Below, piece by piece: positions 27,463 to 35,817 of a stretch of DNA of 49,934 nt. Numbering within the stretch: the stretch's first letter is position 1; each line of letters begins with the position of its first letter. Made by a program: the position numbers and the translations under genes. The notes beneath the pieces are model-generated. The model saw only the letters and a program-made list of their open reading frames with translations, searched no databases and had not been told where the DNA came from. The DNA is from Deltaproteobacteria bacterium (GTDB lineage: Bacteria > Desulfobacterota > Desulfobacteria > Desulfobacterales > GCA-2748835). The stretch lies in contig PDTL01000032.1 in assembly GCA_002748835.1 (NCBI GenBank), positions 1 through 49,934 of the forward strand, written 5' to 3'.

Positions 27463-29385
27463 ATGAAAAAACACAACGCCAAAGGCCTTTCAGTTGTCGG
27501 TCTGGTCCTCACGCTGTTCTTTTCCACCAGCGCGGTTGCGGAAGAACCGGACACCAACCCTGTAAACGTCTCACCACTGGTGGTCACAGCCACCCTGACG
27601 GACAAAAGTCTGAAAGAGGTGCCGGGTTCTGTGGAGATCATCACCCGCCAGGATCTCGAGGACAACCATGCCCAGACCCTGTCCGATGCCGTTGAGCATG
27701 CGGCCGGTCTGGTGGTGACCATGGTGACCGGCCGAAATCAGCGGCCGTCCATCCGCGGCACCGGCACCAAGCACAGCCTGGTCCTGATCGACGGGCGCCG
27801 CATGGCCGCCGGATTTAAATCTTATACCGGCATGGAGCAGATCCCCGTGGACATGATCGACCGCATCGAAGTCCTCCGCGGTCCCGCATCCGCCCTGTAC
27901 GGCAGCGATGCCATTGGCGGCGTGATCAATGTGATCACCCGGAAAACACCGGATGCATTCACGCTGGAAGCAACCGTGGAAGCCGGACAGACCACATACC
28001 AGGAAGGCGAGTTCGATGCCGGACGGGCGCTGGTGGGCACGCGTGCCGGCGACGTCGGGTTTCTCCTATCGGGCAGTTTCCGGGAAAGCAACAGGTATGA
28101 CCTTGACGGCGTGGCACCGGATGACGCAGACGACTTCCAGCTAACCGCAGTTGCCGGGCGTGTGTCCTACGACTTCTCCGAAGACCATCACCTGCTCACC
28201 GGATTCGAGTATATGGCCAAAAACGCCAAAGGCCTCAGAGACATTGAAAGAATGGACCGGGAACGGGATGCGGATGACGACCGGCTGAACCTGTTTCTGG
28301 AATACACCGGCAGGCCCACGGCGGTATCGGATCTCCTGGTCCGGGTCAACCACTCCACCCATGCAGCGGACATCGAGATCAATCCGGAAACCTCGCTGAT
28401 CCCCGGCGCCATCGGAGATGAAAGCCATTCAGACCGGACGTTAGGTCAGCTCGAAGCCCGATTCACCACGCTCCTGTTTGAGGACCACATCCTCACCATC
28501 GGCCTCGAAGGCCGGGAAGAAGAACGGGAAGATGATTCCGGCCTGAACCATGATGTCGACACCCTAAGCGCCCTGGTCCAGGACGAATACCAGGCCACGG
28601 ACCGCTTCTACCTGCTGCTGGGCGGCCGGTTTGACGAGCACTCGGATTTCGGTTCCAATTTTGCGCCAAGAGCGTCGGTGACCGTTGCCCTCATGGATAA
28701 TTTCCGGATCAAGGCCTCTGCCGGACAAGGCTTCAGGGCGCCGGACATCAACGAGCTGTTCATTCCGGTATTTATGAAACGGGGCAAGCAGATCTACCAG
28801 CCCAATGACGACCTGGATCCGGAAACATCCACCAGCTACGAACTTTCCTTCGAAGGGGAAGCCGGGACATTTCACGGCCGGGTCACCGGATTCCAGACCG
28901 ATATCGACGACCTGATCGAACCGGTATTCGACTATGCTCAAGGTTCCGGAAAGAAAAAGAAAAGCTACTATACCTACCAGAACATCGCCGAAGCCCGCAT
29001 GCGGGGGGTTGAGCTGGAAGCGGGCGTGGATCTGCCCCTGGGATTTGACCTGTCCGGCAACCTGACGTTTCTGGACACGGAAAACAAAGATACCGGAGAA
29101 GAACTGGAAAACCGCCCGGATGTCAACGGATCGATCAAACTGGGGTATACCCATACCGACCTGGGACTCAGGGCGATCCTGAGACTCAATCATACCGGGG
29201 AACGCAACTATGACGGTGGTGATGAGGAAGACGTCACCTGGGCTGACGCAAAAGTCACCCAACGCATTCTGGATCACCTGGATGTGTTTGCCGGCATCGA
29301 CAATATCACCAATGCTTACACCCACAGGGCTTCTGCTGATCTTGCCCCGTCATTCTATTACGCCGGACTGAGCGTCCGCTTCTGA
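27463..29385 (+). CDS. TonB-dependent receptor (CirA-like), first gene of an uptake operon
   Basis: A 640-residue outer-membrane receptor with signal peptide (VVGLVLTLFFSTSAVA), TonB-box region VSPLVVTATL, plug motifs IRGTGTKHSLVLIDGRRMA and IEVLRGPASALYGSDAIGG, and a C-terminal FYYAGLSVRF. AAGGAGAA supports the start. It is a paralogue of the receptor at 22163. Downstream come an exported tetrapyrrole-methylase-fold protein and a membrane/binding-protein fusion, both in the same direction. The three therefore probably act in sequence: outer membrane, periplasm, inner membrane. The ligand could be a metal-tetrapyrrole or metallophore, by inference from the neighbours. Confidence 0.9.
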   Translation: MKKHNAKGLSVVGLVLTLFFSTSAVAEEPDTNPVNVSPLVVTATLTDKSLKEVPGSVEIITRQDLEDNHAQTLSDAVEHAAGLVVTMVTGRNQRPSIRGTGTKHSLVLIDGRRMAAGFKSYTGMEQIPVDMIDRIEVLRGPASALYGSDAIGGVINVITRKTPDAFTLEATVEAGQTTYQEGEFDAGRALVGTRAGDVGFLLSGSFRESNRYDLDGVAPDDADDFQLTAVAGRVSYDFSEDHHLLTGFEYMAKNAKGLRDIERMDRERDADDDRLNLFLEYTGRPTAVSDLLVRVNHSTHAADIEINPETSLIPGAIGDESHSDRTLGQLEARFTTLLFEDHILTIGLEGREEEREDDSGLNHDVDTLSALVQDEYQATDRFYLLLGGRFDEHSDFGSNFAPRASVTVALMDNFRIKASAGQGFRAPDINELFIPVFMKRGKQIYQPNDDLDPETSTSYELSFEGEAGTFHGRVTGFQTDIDDLIEPVFDYAQGSGKKKKSYYTYQNIAEARMRGVELEAGVDLPLGFDLSGNLTFLDTENKDTGEELENRPDVNGSIKLGYTHTDLGLRAILRLNHTGERNYDGGDEEDVTWADAKVTQRILDHLDVFAGIDNITNAYTHRASADLAPSFYYAGLSVRF

Positions 29386-29470
29386 TCCGAAACCCGCTGC
29401 AGGCCCGGTGGCCGGAAACCGGGTTTGCAGCCCGTTTTGTTGCACACCTCCTACAGACAAGGAAACAGCC

Positions 29471-30346
29471 ATGCGATACGATATCCGAATCAACGGTTTT
29501 TCATCCCTCGTTGCCTTTATCTTCTGTCTTTTCATCTCCGCCGCCGCGACTGCCTCACCGACACCGACCCAGTTTTACCTGGTCAGCATCGGATGCGGCG
29601 ACCCGGACAACATTACCCTGAAAGCCCATAAAACCATCCAAAACGCCCAAGTGGTCTTCTGCGATCCGCAGATGAAAAAGATGTTTCCCGCGCTGCTGGC
29701 TGACAAAGAAACCCTGCCCCGCCCCCCCATCGCCATCCACAAGTATTTCCGGGCAAAGCAATCCGGATTTGCCCAGGGAAAACCGGTGAAAAAAACATAT
29801 AAACATGAAAAAGCGAAAAAGGCGCTGGACGCATTTGTCTCTACCGTGAAAGCGGCTGCGAAATCCGGAAAAACCGTATGCCTTCTCGAATACGGCGATC
29901 CCTGCATCTACGGTCCCTATATCTGGACCCTGGATGTCCTCAAAGACCTGAACCCGAAAGTGATCACCGGGGTGAGCAGTTTCAACACAGCCAGTGCAGC
30001 CCTGCAACGAGGCGTGACCTTCGGCCGGGCCGCCCGTTCGGTCATTCTCACCAACGGGGCCGACTTGAGACACGGGTATACCGGTGCCGATACCCTTGAC
30101 CGCATGACCGCCACCCGGTCGTCCCTGGTGATTTTCACCATGTTCACCGACTTTGAAAAACTCATGGCGGAACTGGGGAAACGGCTGCCACAAAAAACAC
30201 CGGTGGCCATCGTGGTCAAGGCCGGATATGATGCGGAAGAACGCGTCATCCGGGGCACCCTCGCGAACATTGTGCCCCGGGTGAAGGCCGAAGGAAAACT
30301 GCCCTTCGAGCACCTGATCTATGTGGGTGATTTCATGGCAGACTAA
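29471..30346 (+). CDS. Exported tetrapyrrole (corrin/porphyrin) methylase-fold protein
   Basis: A 291-residue protein whose start at 29471 (AAGGAAA upstream) gives a clear signal peptide (SSLVAFIFCLFISAAATASP). The mature part has the tetrapyrrole-methylase order: SIGCGDPDNITLKAHK (the SAM-loop glycine segment), VVFCDP, LLEYGDPCIYGPYIW (the GDPxIYG motif), then ITGVSSFNTASAAL and a C-terminal domain ending HLIYVGDF. Related enzymes (CobM/CbiF, CobA) are cytoplasmic and use SAM, which is absent from the periplasm. This one is thus probably a ligand-binding or chaperone derivative in a TonB-linked operon, although a cytoplasmic role cannot be excluded. About 85 bases follow the receptor gene. 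Confidence 0.8.
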   Translation: MRYDIRINGFSSLVAFIFCLFISAAATASPTPTQFYLVSIGCGDPDNITLKAHKTIQNAQVVFCDPQMKKMFPALLADKETLPRPPIAIHKYFRAKQSGFAQGKPVKKTYKHEKAKKALDAFVSTVKAAAKSGKTVCLLEYGDPCIYGPYIWTLDVLKDLNPKVITGVSSFNTASAALQRGVTFGRAARSVILTNGADLRHGYTGADTLDRMTATRSSLVIFTMFTDFEKLMAELGKRLPQKTPVAIVVKAGYDAEERVIRGTLANIVPRVKAEGKLPFEHLIYVGDFMAD

Positions 30347-30440
30347 CATCAAGGGCAGCCACGACACACCTGACCCGCGATTTACGCACCGTATCGGTCG
30401 GTCAAATCCGCTTAACCCCTATCCGTGAAAGGACGTATTC

Positions 30441-31925
30441 ATGTCAGAGAAAATTGCCAGACTCTTTATCACAACAGGCCTTTTTTTCCTGGTGTTCGGC
30501 TGTATCGAAGGACTCATGTTTCCCACCAAGATGAAGTTTCAATCGTTTTACGCCACGCTGTTTCATATTCCGCCAGTATCCGTGAAAGGCTTTTTCGGCC
30601 ACTTTGTGGCCAAAATCCATACCCATGTGAATCTGGTGGGCTGGGTGGGATCCGTGCTCATGGGACTGCTCTATTTCCAGGCCCCGAAAATCAGCGGCCG
30701 GGAGCGTTTTTCCGCCTGGAGTGCTTACCTGAACTGGGGCGGTCACACCCTCGGCCTGCTCATGATGGTCATCGGCTTTCATCTTATCGGCTTCCTGGGC
30801 CTTTCCGCCGGTTTCACAGAAGGGACCCCCGAATTCCGCCAGGTGGTGTCACCGGCCAAACTCCTGGTCATTTCCGGCGGTGTTCTGGTCACGCTTTCAG
30901 TGTTCCTGTTTGTCTTCAATATCATGCGTACCCTGTTTGCATCCAGCCCGGAAAAGCACACGTCACTGACCGGCCTTGGCAAAGCGGCTGCAGCCGTTCT
31001 CCTAGTGATCGGCCTTGCCCTGCCGGCCCCTTCCGCCCTGGCTGCCCCTGCGGAGGTGGCCGAGCAGATGCCCGTAATCATGGTGGGGGATCGTCTGGTG
31101 GATGTGGCCCACAAGCTGGGTGTGGTCCCGATGGCCATGTCCGTCCGCTGTTCCATGTGGCCCCTGTGTGATCAACTCAAATCATCGGTGAAGGCCCTGG
31201 GCTGCCCTGGCTGTCTGCTCAAGAAAAAAGCAAAACCCCTCTTCACCTATGGCGATACCCACGGCATCAAACGGGTCTTTATCGAAAACAGCAAACAGTT
31301 TTGCATGTACAAGTCTGAAATCAATGCAAAAAAAATCGGCAGCCTGCTCAAGAAAAACGGCTATGAGATCACCTATGTGGACTTTACCAACGGGCTGGCC
31401 CCTGCCGTGAAGCAGACTGCCGCGCTCATCGGCAAAACAGATCAGGCAGCCGAGGTCATAGCGGCATATGAAACAGCCCTGGAGAAAACACGGGCATTCA
31501 TCAAGGGCAAAACCTTTGCCAAAACCGTGGTCATCATCCGCGGCACCTATCAGAAAGACAGCGGAAAGGCCTTTACGCGCATCGAGGTGCCCGGCGGTTA
31601 TGCCGACACCTTTCTGCTCGATCCGTTGGGCGTAAAAAACGTGGGCCATCTGGCCGCACCTGAAGGGAAAAAACCGTCAAAAGGGCATATCCAGGTGCGC
31701 AAGCTCAACGGCCTCATCACGGCAGCACCGGATGCCATTATCCTGACAGGGGATGCCCTGGCCGTTCAGAAAGCCCTGTACCAGGCCCTGAAAAAATACC
31801 CGGCCCTCGCGAACGTTCCGGCCCTCAAGCAGCAGGCCCTGTTCAGCCTGCCGGGTTATGTGGATTCATCGGTCCTGGAATATCCGGACATTCTGAAGCA
31901 GTGGGCGGATTATCTAATGAAGTGA
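30441..31925 (+). CDS. Membrane protein (COX1-like helices) fused to a periplasmic binding domain
   Basis: A 494-residue two-part protein. Residues 1-200 hold about five hydrophobic segments with histidines 42, 54, 60, 62, 102 and 114. The piece HTHVNLVGWVGSVLMGLLY resembles heme-ligand helices of the cbb3/NorB and NnrS type. After a signal-like fifth helix (AAVLLVIGLALPAPSALAAP), residues 205-494 form a BtuF/FhuD-type solute-binding fold (VIMVGDRLVDVAHKLGVVP, DAIILTGDALAVQKALY). Cysteines 237, 243, 255 and 258, including CPGC, may bind metal. AAAGGA precedes the start. It closes the operon with the receptor and methylase-fold gene. Confidence 0.75.
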   Translation: MSEKIARLFITTGLFFLVFGCIEGLMFPTKMKFQSFYATLFHIPPVSVKGFFGHFVAKIHTHVNLVGWVGSVLMGLLYFQAPKISGRERFSAWSAYLNWGGHTLGLLMMVIGFHLIGFLGLSAGFTEGTPEFRQVVSPAKLLVISGGVLVTLSVFLFVFNIMRTLFASSPEKHTSLTGLGKAAAAVLLVIGLALPAPSALAAPAEVAEQMPVIMVGDRLVDVAHKLGVVPMAMSVRCSMWPLCDQLKSSVKALGCPGCLLKKKAKPLFTYGDTHGIKRVFIENSKQFCMYKSEINAKKIGSLLKKNGYEITYVDFTNGLAPAVKQTAALIGKTDQAAEVIAAYETALEKTRAFIKGKTFAKTVVIIRGTYQKDSGKAFTRIEVPGGYADTFLLDPLGVKNVGHLAAPEGKKPSKGHIQVRKLNGLITAAPDAIILTGDALAVQKALYQALKKYPALANVPALKQQALFSLPGYVDSSVLEYPDILKQWADYLMK

Positions 31926-31935
31926 GTTTTTTTCT

Positions 31936-31964
31936 GCACCGCCCGAAAACGATCCGGGCGGTGC
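31936..31964. terminator. GC hairpin between convergent genes
   Basis: GCACCGCCCG (31936-31945) pairs with CGGGCGGTGC (31955-31964) across a 9-base loop, between the ends of two convergent genes. The T-run lies on the 5' side for the plus strand and as As on the minus strand, so it is not a canonical intrinsic terminator in either direction. It may protect 3' ends. Confidence 0.45.
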
Positions 31965-31982
31965 GGGATAGGTAACAAGGTA

Positions 31983-32711
31983 TTAGGTCGCTACGCGAAC
32001 GATGACTTCGCCCGCCTTTTCAGGGGTAAGAAAAAAACGCATACCACCCGGACTTGAAATGGGGACAGGATTGATTTCCGGCCCATGCCCGTGCAGGGAA
32101 TGGGCCGGGTCAATGGATTCCAGGGTCAGCTGGGTCCCTATCGTCACCCCATGGGTCTCCAGATGGTTAACGCCCCTGGGGCCGCCCATCACCTCCGTAA
32201 CCTCAAAGTCAAGGCCCTTTTTGGCAAAGTAGAACTGGGTGGCGTCTTTTCCCGGATAATGCCCCCATATTCTTGCGGCTTCCCCTTCGGACAGGCGTGT
32301 TCGGTCCCGCCGGTTGATCAGAACCCGATAATCCATGTGGGGTAACTCGCGGATAAAACGAAGATTGCCGTTCAAAGGAAGACCTAAATGAACCAGGGCC
32401 TTTTCAATATGCCTGCCGCCCGAGTGAATTTCCACATGGCCTTCCTGGCCTTTTTTCATCTGGTTCAAAGGGATCTTTTCCCCGGATTCAAGGTGGATAT
32501 ACAATCTCATGACCATGCCTGCCGGAATCACCACATCCCCATTTTTCCCGCGTACCCGAACCGAATTAAAATTCAGCTCTTCGTCATGCCGGATCAGGCG
32601 GCCACCGGTAAACAGGCCCATATGTTTCATCCATTTCTCCAAGGCAGGATTGGTCACCTGGAGCAGTATAAGATCTGTATTGACAGGTGCATCAAGCAGT
32701 GACGAGTACAT
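31983..32711 (-). CDS. Protein with three FeoA-like repeats (module A)
   Basis: A 242-residue soluble protein with three successive FeoA/SH3-like units, each having the pattern hydrophobic...LGL..G..L.[FL]...... Unit 1 holds KHMGLFTGGRLIRH, unit 2 VHLGLPLNGNLRFI, and unit 3 the region ETHGVTIGTQLTLES. FeoA domains act as small interaction or ligand-binding barrels beside FeoB and in DtxR regulators. The start at 32711 has AGAGGAA upstream and overlaps the end of the preceding ATPase gene by 20 bases. A homologous protein is encoded at 42583 in the same position behind another ATPase. It probably regulates or partners the ATPase. Confidence 0.75.
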   Translation of the reverse strand: MYSSLLDAPVNTDLILLQVTNPALEKWMKHMGLFTGGRLIRHDEELNFNSVRVRGKNGDVVIPAGMVMRLYIHLESGEKIPLNQMKKGQEGHVEIHSGGRHIEKALVHLGLPLNGNLRFIRELPHMDYRVLINRRDRTRLSEGEAARIWGHYPGKDATQFYFAKKGLDFEVTEVMGGPRGVNHLETHGVTIGTQLTLESIDPAHSLHGHGPEINPVPISSPGGMRFFLTPEKAGEVIVRVAT

Positions 32712-34836
32712 TTTTTCCTCTTTTTTCAATGTGTTTTTTAGCGGCGTTATCTTCAATACGCTGTTTTTCCCTTAATCCGGCATATCCGATAATGCCCACT
32801 GTCGATACATTATGGAGGATGGCTGCGCCCACAGGGCGGAGCCTTCCAAAGGTCGCCAGCAATAGAAATGCGGTATTGAGGGATACCGCCGAAACAAAAG
32901 AATGCATAATGGTTTCCTGGCAGCGCAGGGCAATCAGGCGGGCTGTAAGCAGGGTGTTCAAATCTTCCTTGAGCAGGATCACCTGGGCGGATTCTTTGGC
33001 CAGATCCGCACCAGAAGGCAGACAAATTCCCACATGGGCAGACACCAATGCCGGAGCATCGTTGACCCCGTCCCCGGTAAATCCCAGGACACAGCCTTCG
33101 TCCTTGAGCCGGTTTACAATATCGGCTTTATCCTCGGGCCGGAGATCGGCATACACCGCATCCACATCCGGCAGGGACGCAGCCAGCGCACTGGCTGTAC
33201 GCTCCGTGTCTCCGGTGAGGATAATGATTTTCTTGATGCCGGCAGCTTTAAGTCCGGCAAGCACTGCCGGAGCTTCGGGCCGAAGTTCATCCCGCAGTCC
33301 CAAAACACCTTCAAGCTTCCCGTCCCGGGCCACATAGAGCAGACTTTTTCCCTCTTTCTGGAACGCGAGTGCCGCCGCATCCGCACCTGAGCAGTCAACG
33401 CCTTCGTCATCCTCTATAAAATGCCGGCTGCCCACAAGGACATTGAGATCATCTATGTAGGCAGACACCCCGTGGGCCACGATAAAGTCCACCTGGGTGG
33501 TGGGAGAAAGGGCCAGGCCCTTGGTCCGGGCCGCACCAACCACGGCAGCCGCAACGGGATGGGCATAATGTTCTTCTGCAGAGGCGGCCAGCACCAGGAG
33601 TTGATCCGCGTCAAGATCTCGTGCACTGAAAATATCGGTCACCTCAAGTTCACCCCGGGTCAGGGTACCGGTTTTATCAAAGACAAGGGTATCCACCCTG
33701 GCCAGGCTGTCCATGGCCTGGGCCCCCTTGAGCAGCACGCCCTGAAGAGCTGCGGTGTACATGGACACCCTTACGGCAACAGGACTGGACAGTTTGATGA
33801 CACAGGAATAATCCACCGTGAGGGCAGCAGCCGATTTTTCCAGATTCCGGGTCAGCGCAAACAGGCCGACACCCAGGCCAAAGGTAAGGGGCACCAGCTT
33901 ATCGGCCAGTTCGTCACTTTTTTTCTGGGAATCGGATTCATGCCGCAGCGCATCTTCGAGAAATTTTGAAATTCTTGCCACAGAGGTTTCCGACCCCACA
34001 TGGACGGCCTCAAAAACAATACGTCCCTCCTCAATGACAGAACCGGAGATGACCTCATCTCCGGGTTTCACATGGACGGGCACAGACTCCCCTGTCACTG
34101 AACTCTGGTTAATGGCAGCCTCTCCTTCCACAACCCGTCCGTCCAGGGGAATCATTTCACCGGGGCCGCAGACCACCCGGTCGCCAATACCGACGTCTTC
34201 AAAGGGAATCTGGATTTCCACGCCGTCCTTTTCTATCCAGATCGTATCGGTCTGGGGTTTTAAGAGATTTTTAAGCAGTCCTGTGGTTTTTGTCTCACTG
34301 ATTTTTTCAAAATATTCACCCAGGGCAAGCAAGGTCACAATGGTGGCGGTTGTAAAATAATCCCGCCGCCACAGGGAAAAGGATACGGCAGCCGCATCCA
34401 GAACCGCCACTTCCAGTCTGCGATTCCAAAGGCTGATCAAGCCATCCAGGATGACAGGCGCGGACAGCGCCAGAGCCAGTGGCGCGGCAAACGGTGATGG
34501 CAGAAAAAAACAGGAAAGGCTCATCACCCCTTTCACGGACAGACCCAAAAGGGAGGGCGGCGGTTTTCTGTCGTTTCTCCCCTGAAACATATCCAACGGC
34601 AGATCCTGGATAGATTCCAGTATGGCGCCCCTGGTTTCTGTCCGTCCGTCATACCGGATAGCAATAGAAGCGGCCCTGCCGTTCAGACGGGCCCCTTCAA
34701 CGCCGGGAATGGTTTCCATTGAGGCTTCCAGGTAATCGGGATCCAGATTCGGATCCCGCAGAAATCCACCCTTCAGACGGACCCGGTTGGGCAGGTCACT
34801 GACAACACTAACGGAGCGGTGTATACGTTCGCTCAT
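32692..34836 (-). CDS. P1B-type ATPase, SCV motif (FezB/P1B-6-like), module A
   Basis: A 714-residue metal-transporting P-type ATPase. The N-terminal domain starts with LPNRVRLKGG and keeps a small HMA-like fold but has no CxxC. Then come membrane helices, the actuator TGES (QSSVTGESVPVH), the transport motif SCV (residues 344-346, in place of CPC), DKTGT with Asp387, the HP motif (HYAHPVAAAV), GDGVNDAPAL, and a C-terminal LHNVSTVGIIGYA helix. An SC[A/V] transport motif is the mark of P1B-6 ATPases, the group containing ferrosome FezB. It overlaps the upstream small-protein gene by ATGA and the downstream FeoA-like gene by 20 bases. It probably moves iron into a membrane compartment. Confidence 0.82.
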   Translation of the reverse strand: MSERIHRSVSVVSDLPNRVRLKGGFLRDPNLDPDYLEASMETIPGVEGARLNGRAASIAIRYDGRTETRGAILESIQDLPLDMFQGRNDRKPPPSLLGLSVKGVMSLSCFFLPSPFAAPLALALSAPVILDGLISLWNRRLEVAVLDAAAVSFSLWRRDYFTTATIVTLLALGEYFEKISETKTTGLLKNLLKPQTDTIWIEKDGVEIQIPFEDVGIGDRVVCGPGEMIPLDGRVVEGEAAINQSSVTGESVPVHVKPGDEVISGSVIEEGRIVFEAVHVGSETSVARISKFLEDALRHESDSQKKSDELADKLVPLTFGLGVGLFALTRNLEKSAAALTVDYSCVIKLSSPVAVRVSMYTAALQGVLLKGAQAMDSLARVDTLVFDKTGTLTRGELEVTDIFSARDLDADQLLVLAASAEEHYAHPVAAAVVGAARTKGLALSPTTQVDFIVAHGVSAYIDDLNVLVGSRHFIEDDEGVDCSGADAAALAFQKEGKSLLYVARDGKLEGVLGLRDELRPEAPAVLAGLKAAGIKKIIILTGDTERTASALAASLPDVDAVYADLRPEDKADIVNRLKDEGCVLGFTGDGVNDAPALVSAHVGICLPSGADLAKESAQVILLKEDLNTLLTARLIALRCQETIMHSFVSAVSLNTAFLLLATFGRLRPVGAAILHNVSTVGIIGYAGLREKQRIEDNAAKKHIEKRGKNVLVTA

Positions 34837-35252
34837 GGGCGGTCCTCTCCCGGAGCGGCGCACAGGCCTTTCCGGTCTTTTTTCATCAGTTTATCGATCA
34901 CATAGCCAGCCCCGGCAAGTGCTGAGGCGGTTATACCAATATCCACCACGTTTTTTTTATCGGTCAAAGAGAGAATCAGCGAGGCCGCAGTCCCTTTGGC
35001 AAAACCATTGAGCACAGCCCGGGTTTTACTCAGACGGCCTTTTTGCACATCCACCATGTTGGCACCGATGGTGGCGGCAGAAGCAAGGACGATGGTTATG
35101 GCGGCAAATTCCAAAGGGGTATAGGTGTCCTGGGGGACAGGGATGGGCGCAAACATAACAGATCCGGGCGACTGCGGGACAGACGAAAGTGCAGGATCTG
35201 GGTACGTTAACGCTGGAGCTTGCGGGGTTAAAACAGGATCAAAGATATTCAT
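34833..35252 (-). CDS. Small Ala/Gly-rich two-helix membrane protein (module A)
   Basis: A 139-residue protein with a Pro-rich N-terminal half (FDPVLTPQAPALTYPDP) and two hydrophobic segments (FAAITIVLASAATIGANMV and VVDIGITASALAGAGYVI) joined by a basic loop. The start at 35252 has GAGGT 8 bases upstream; an ATG at 35270 is the alternative. Its stop overlaps the ATPase start (ATGA), so the two are translationally coupled. The TPLEFAA...TRAVLNGFAKGTAAS region resembles the protein at 39321, which lies beside the other SC-type ATPase. Small hydrophobic proteins accompany FezB in known ferrosome operons; a structural role in the compartment membrane is inferred. Confidence 0.7.
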   Translation of the reverse strand: MNIFDPVLTPQAPALTYPDPALSSVPQSPGSVMFAPIPVPQDTYTPLEFAAITIVLASAATIGANMVDVQKGRLSKTRAVLNGFAKGTAASLILSLTDKKNVVDIGITASALAGAGYVIDKLMKKDRKGLCAAPGEDRP

Positions 35253-35565
35253 ATGTTGGACCTCGCTCATTTTGTCAGGTATCCTAAAACAAAAATATAA
35301 AGTACAATAATAAAGCAGATGATAAAGCACAAGGTATATTTGCGTATGTTTGATAAACAGCCCCACTTCTGTAACACCAAGTTTTTTTTTAAAAAAAAAT
35401 AAGCAGAAAACTTTACAGAAAAAGTTAGAGATGTTAATCATTGTTTTCTGAAAATGTCAATCAGGGTTTTGTCTGAAAAAAGCCAATGAATGAGTGAATG
35501 TTTGGCACTAAATCAATCACATCCTGTGTTCAGGAATCGCACTCGAAACGTTTACGGAGGATTTT
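35253..35565. promoter_or_regulatory. Divergent control region between module A and feoAB
   Basis: A 313-base AT-rich region from which module A reads left and feoAB right. It contains a T9A9 tract at 35382-35399, a possible Fur box near 35427-35445 and the feoA ribosome site CGGAGG. Clear -35/-10 pairs could not be chosen by eye. Its central place suggests joint iron control of import and storage genes. Confidence 0.5.
35427..35445 (+). promoter_or_regulatory. Possible Fur box upstream of feoA
   Basis: The segment centred on GATGTTAATCATTGTT matches the 19-base consensus GATAATGATAATCATTATC at about 12 positions, including the AATCATT core at 35436-35442. It lies in the divergent region between feoAB and module A. 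The match is partial. Confidence 0.35.
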
Positions 35566-35817
35566 ATGAAAAGGATCAACATGCGGGAAATGAGGGTCAA
35601 CCAGAAAGGTGTTGTCTCCTCGATAAATGCCGACGGACAGCTGGGAAGAAGAATCCGTGATATGGGGCTGGTAAACGGAACCGAAATCAGAGTCATCGGC
35701 CGGGCTCCGCTGTACGATCCGGTTGCCCTGCGCCTGAACGGGTTTACCCTGACCCTGAGAAACAATGAAGCAGATTATATTTATTGCGAAGTAACGGAGG
35801 CTGCCAATGTCCAATGA
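35566..35817 (+). CDS. feoA: Ferrous iron transport protein FeoA
   Basis: An 83-residue SH3-like protein that binds and assists FeoB. The family pattern is complete: a LGRRIRDMGLVNGTEIRVIG core followed by APLYDPVALRLNGFTLTLRN. ACGGAGGA precedes the ATG. It overlaps feoB by 11 bases. As the canonical single-domain form, it is the reference for the triple FeoA-like proteins in this locus. Confidence 0.95.
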   Translation: MKRINMREMRVNQKGVVSSINADGQLGRRIRDMGLVNGTEIRVIGRAPLYDPVALRLNGFTLTLRNNEADYIYCEVTEAANVQ

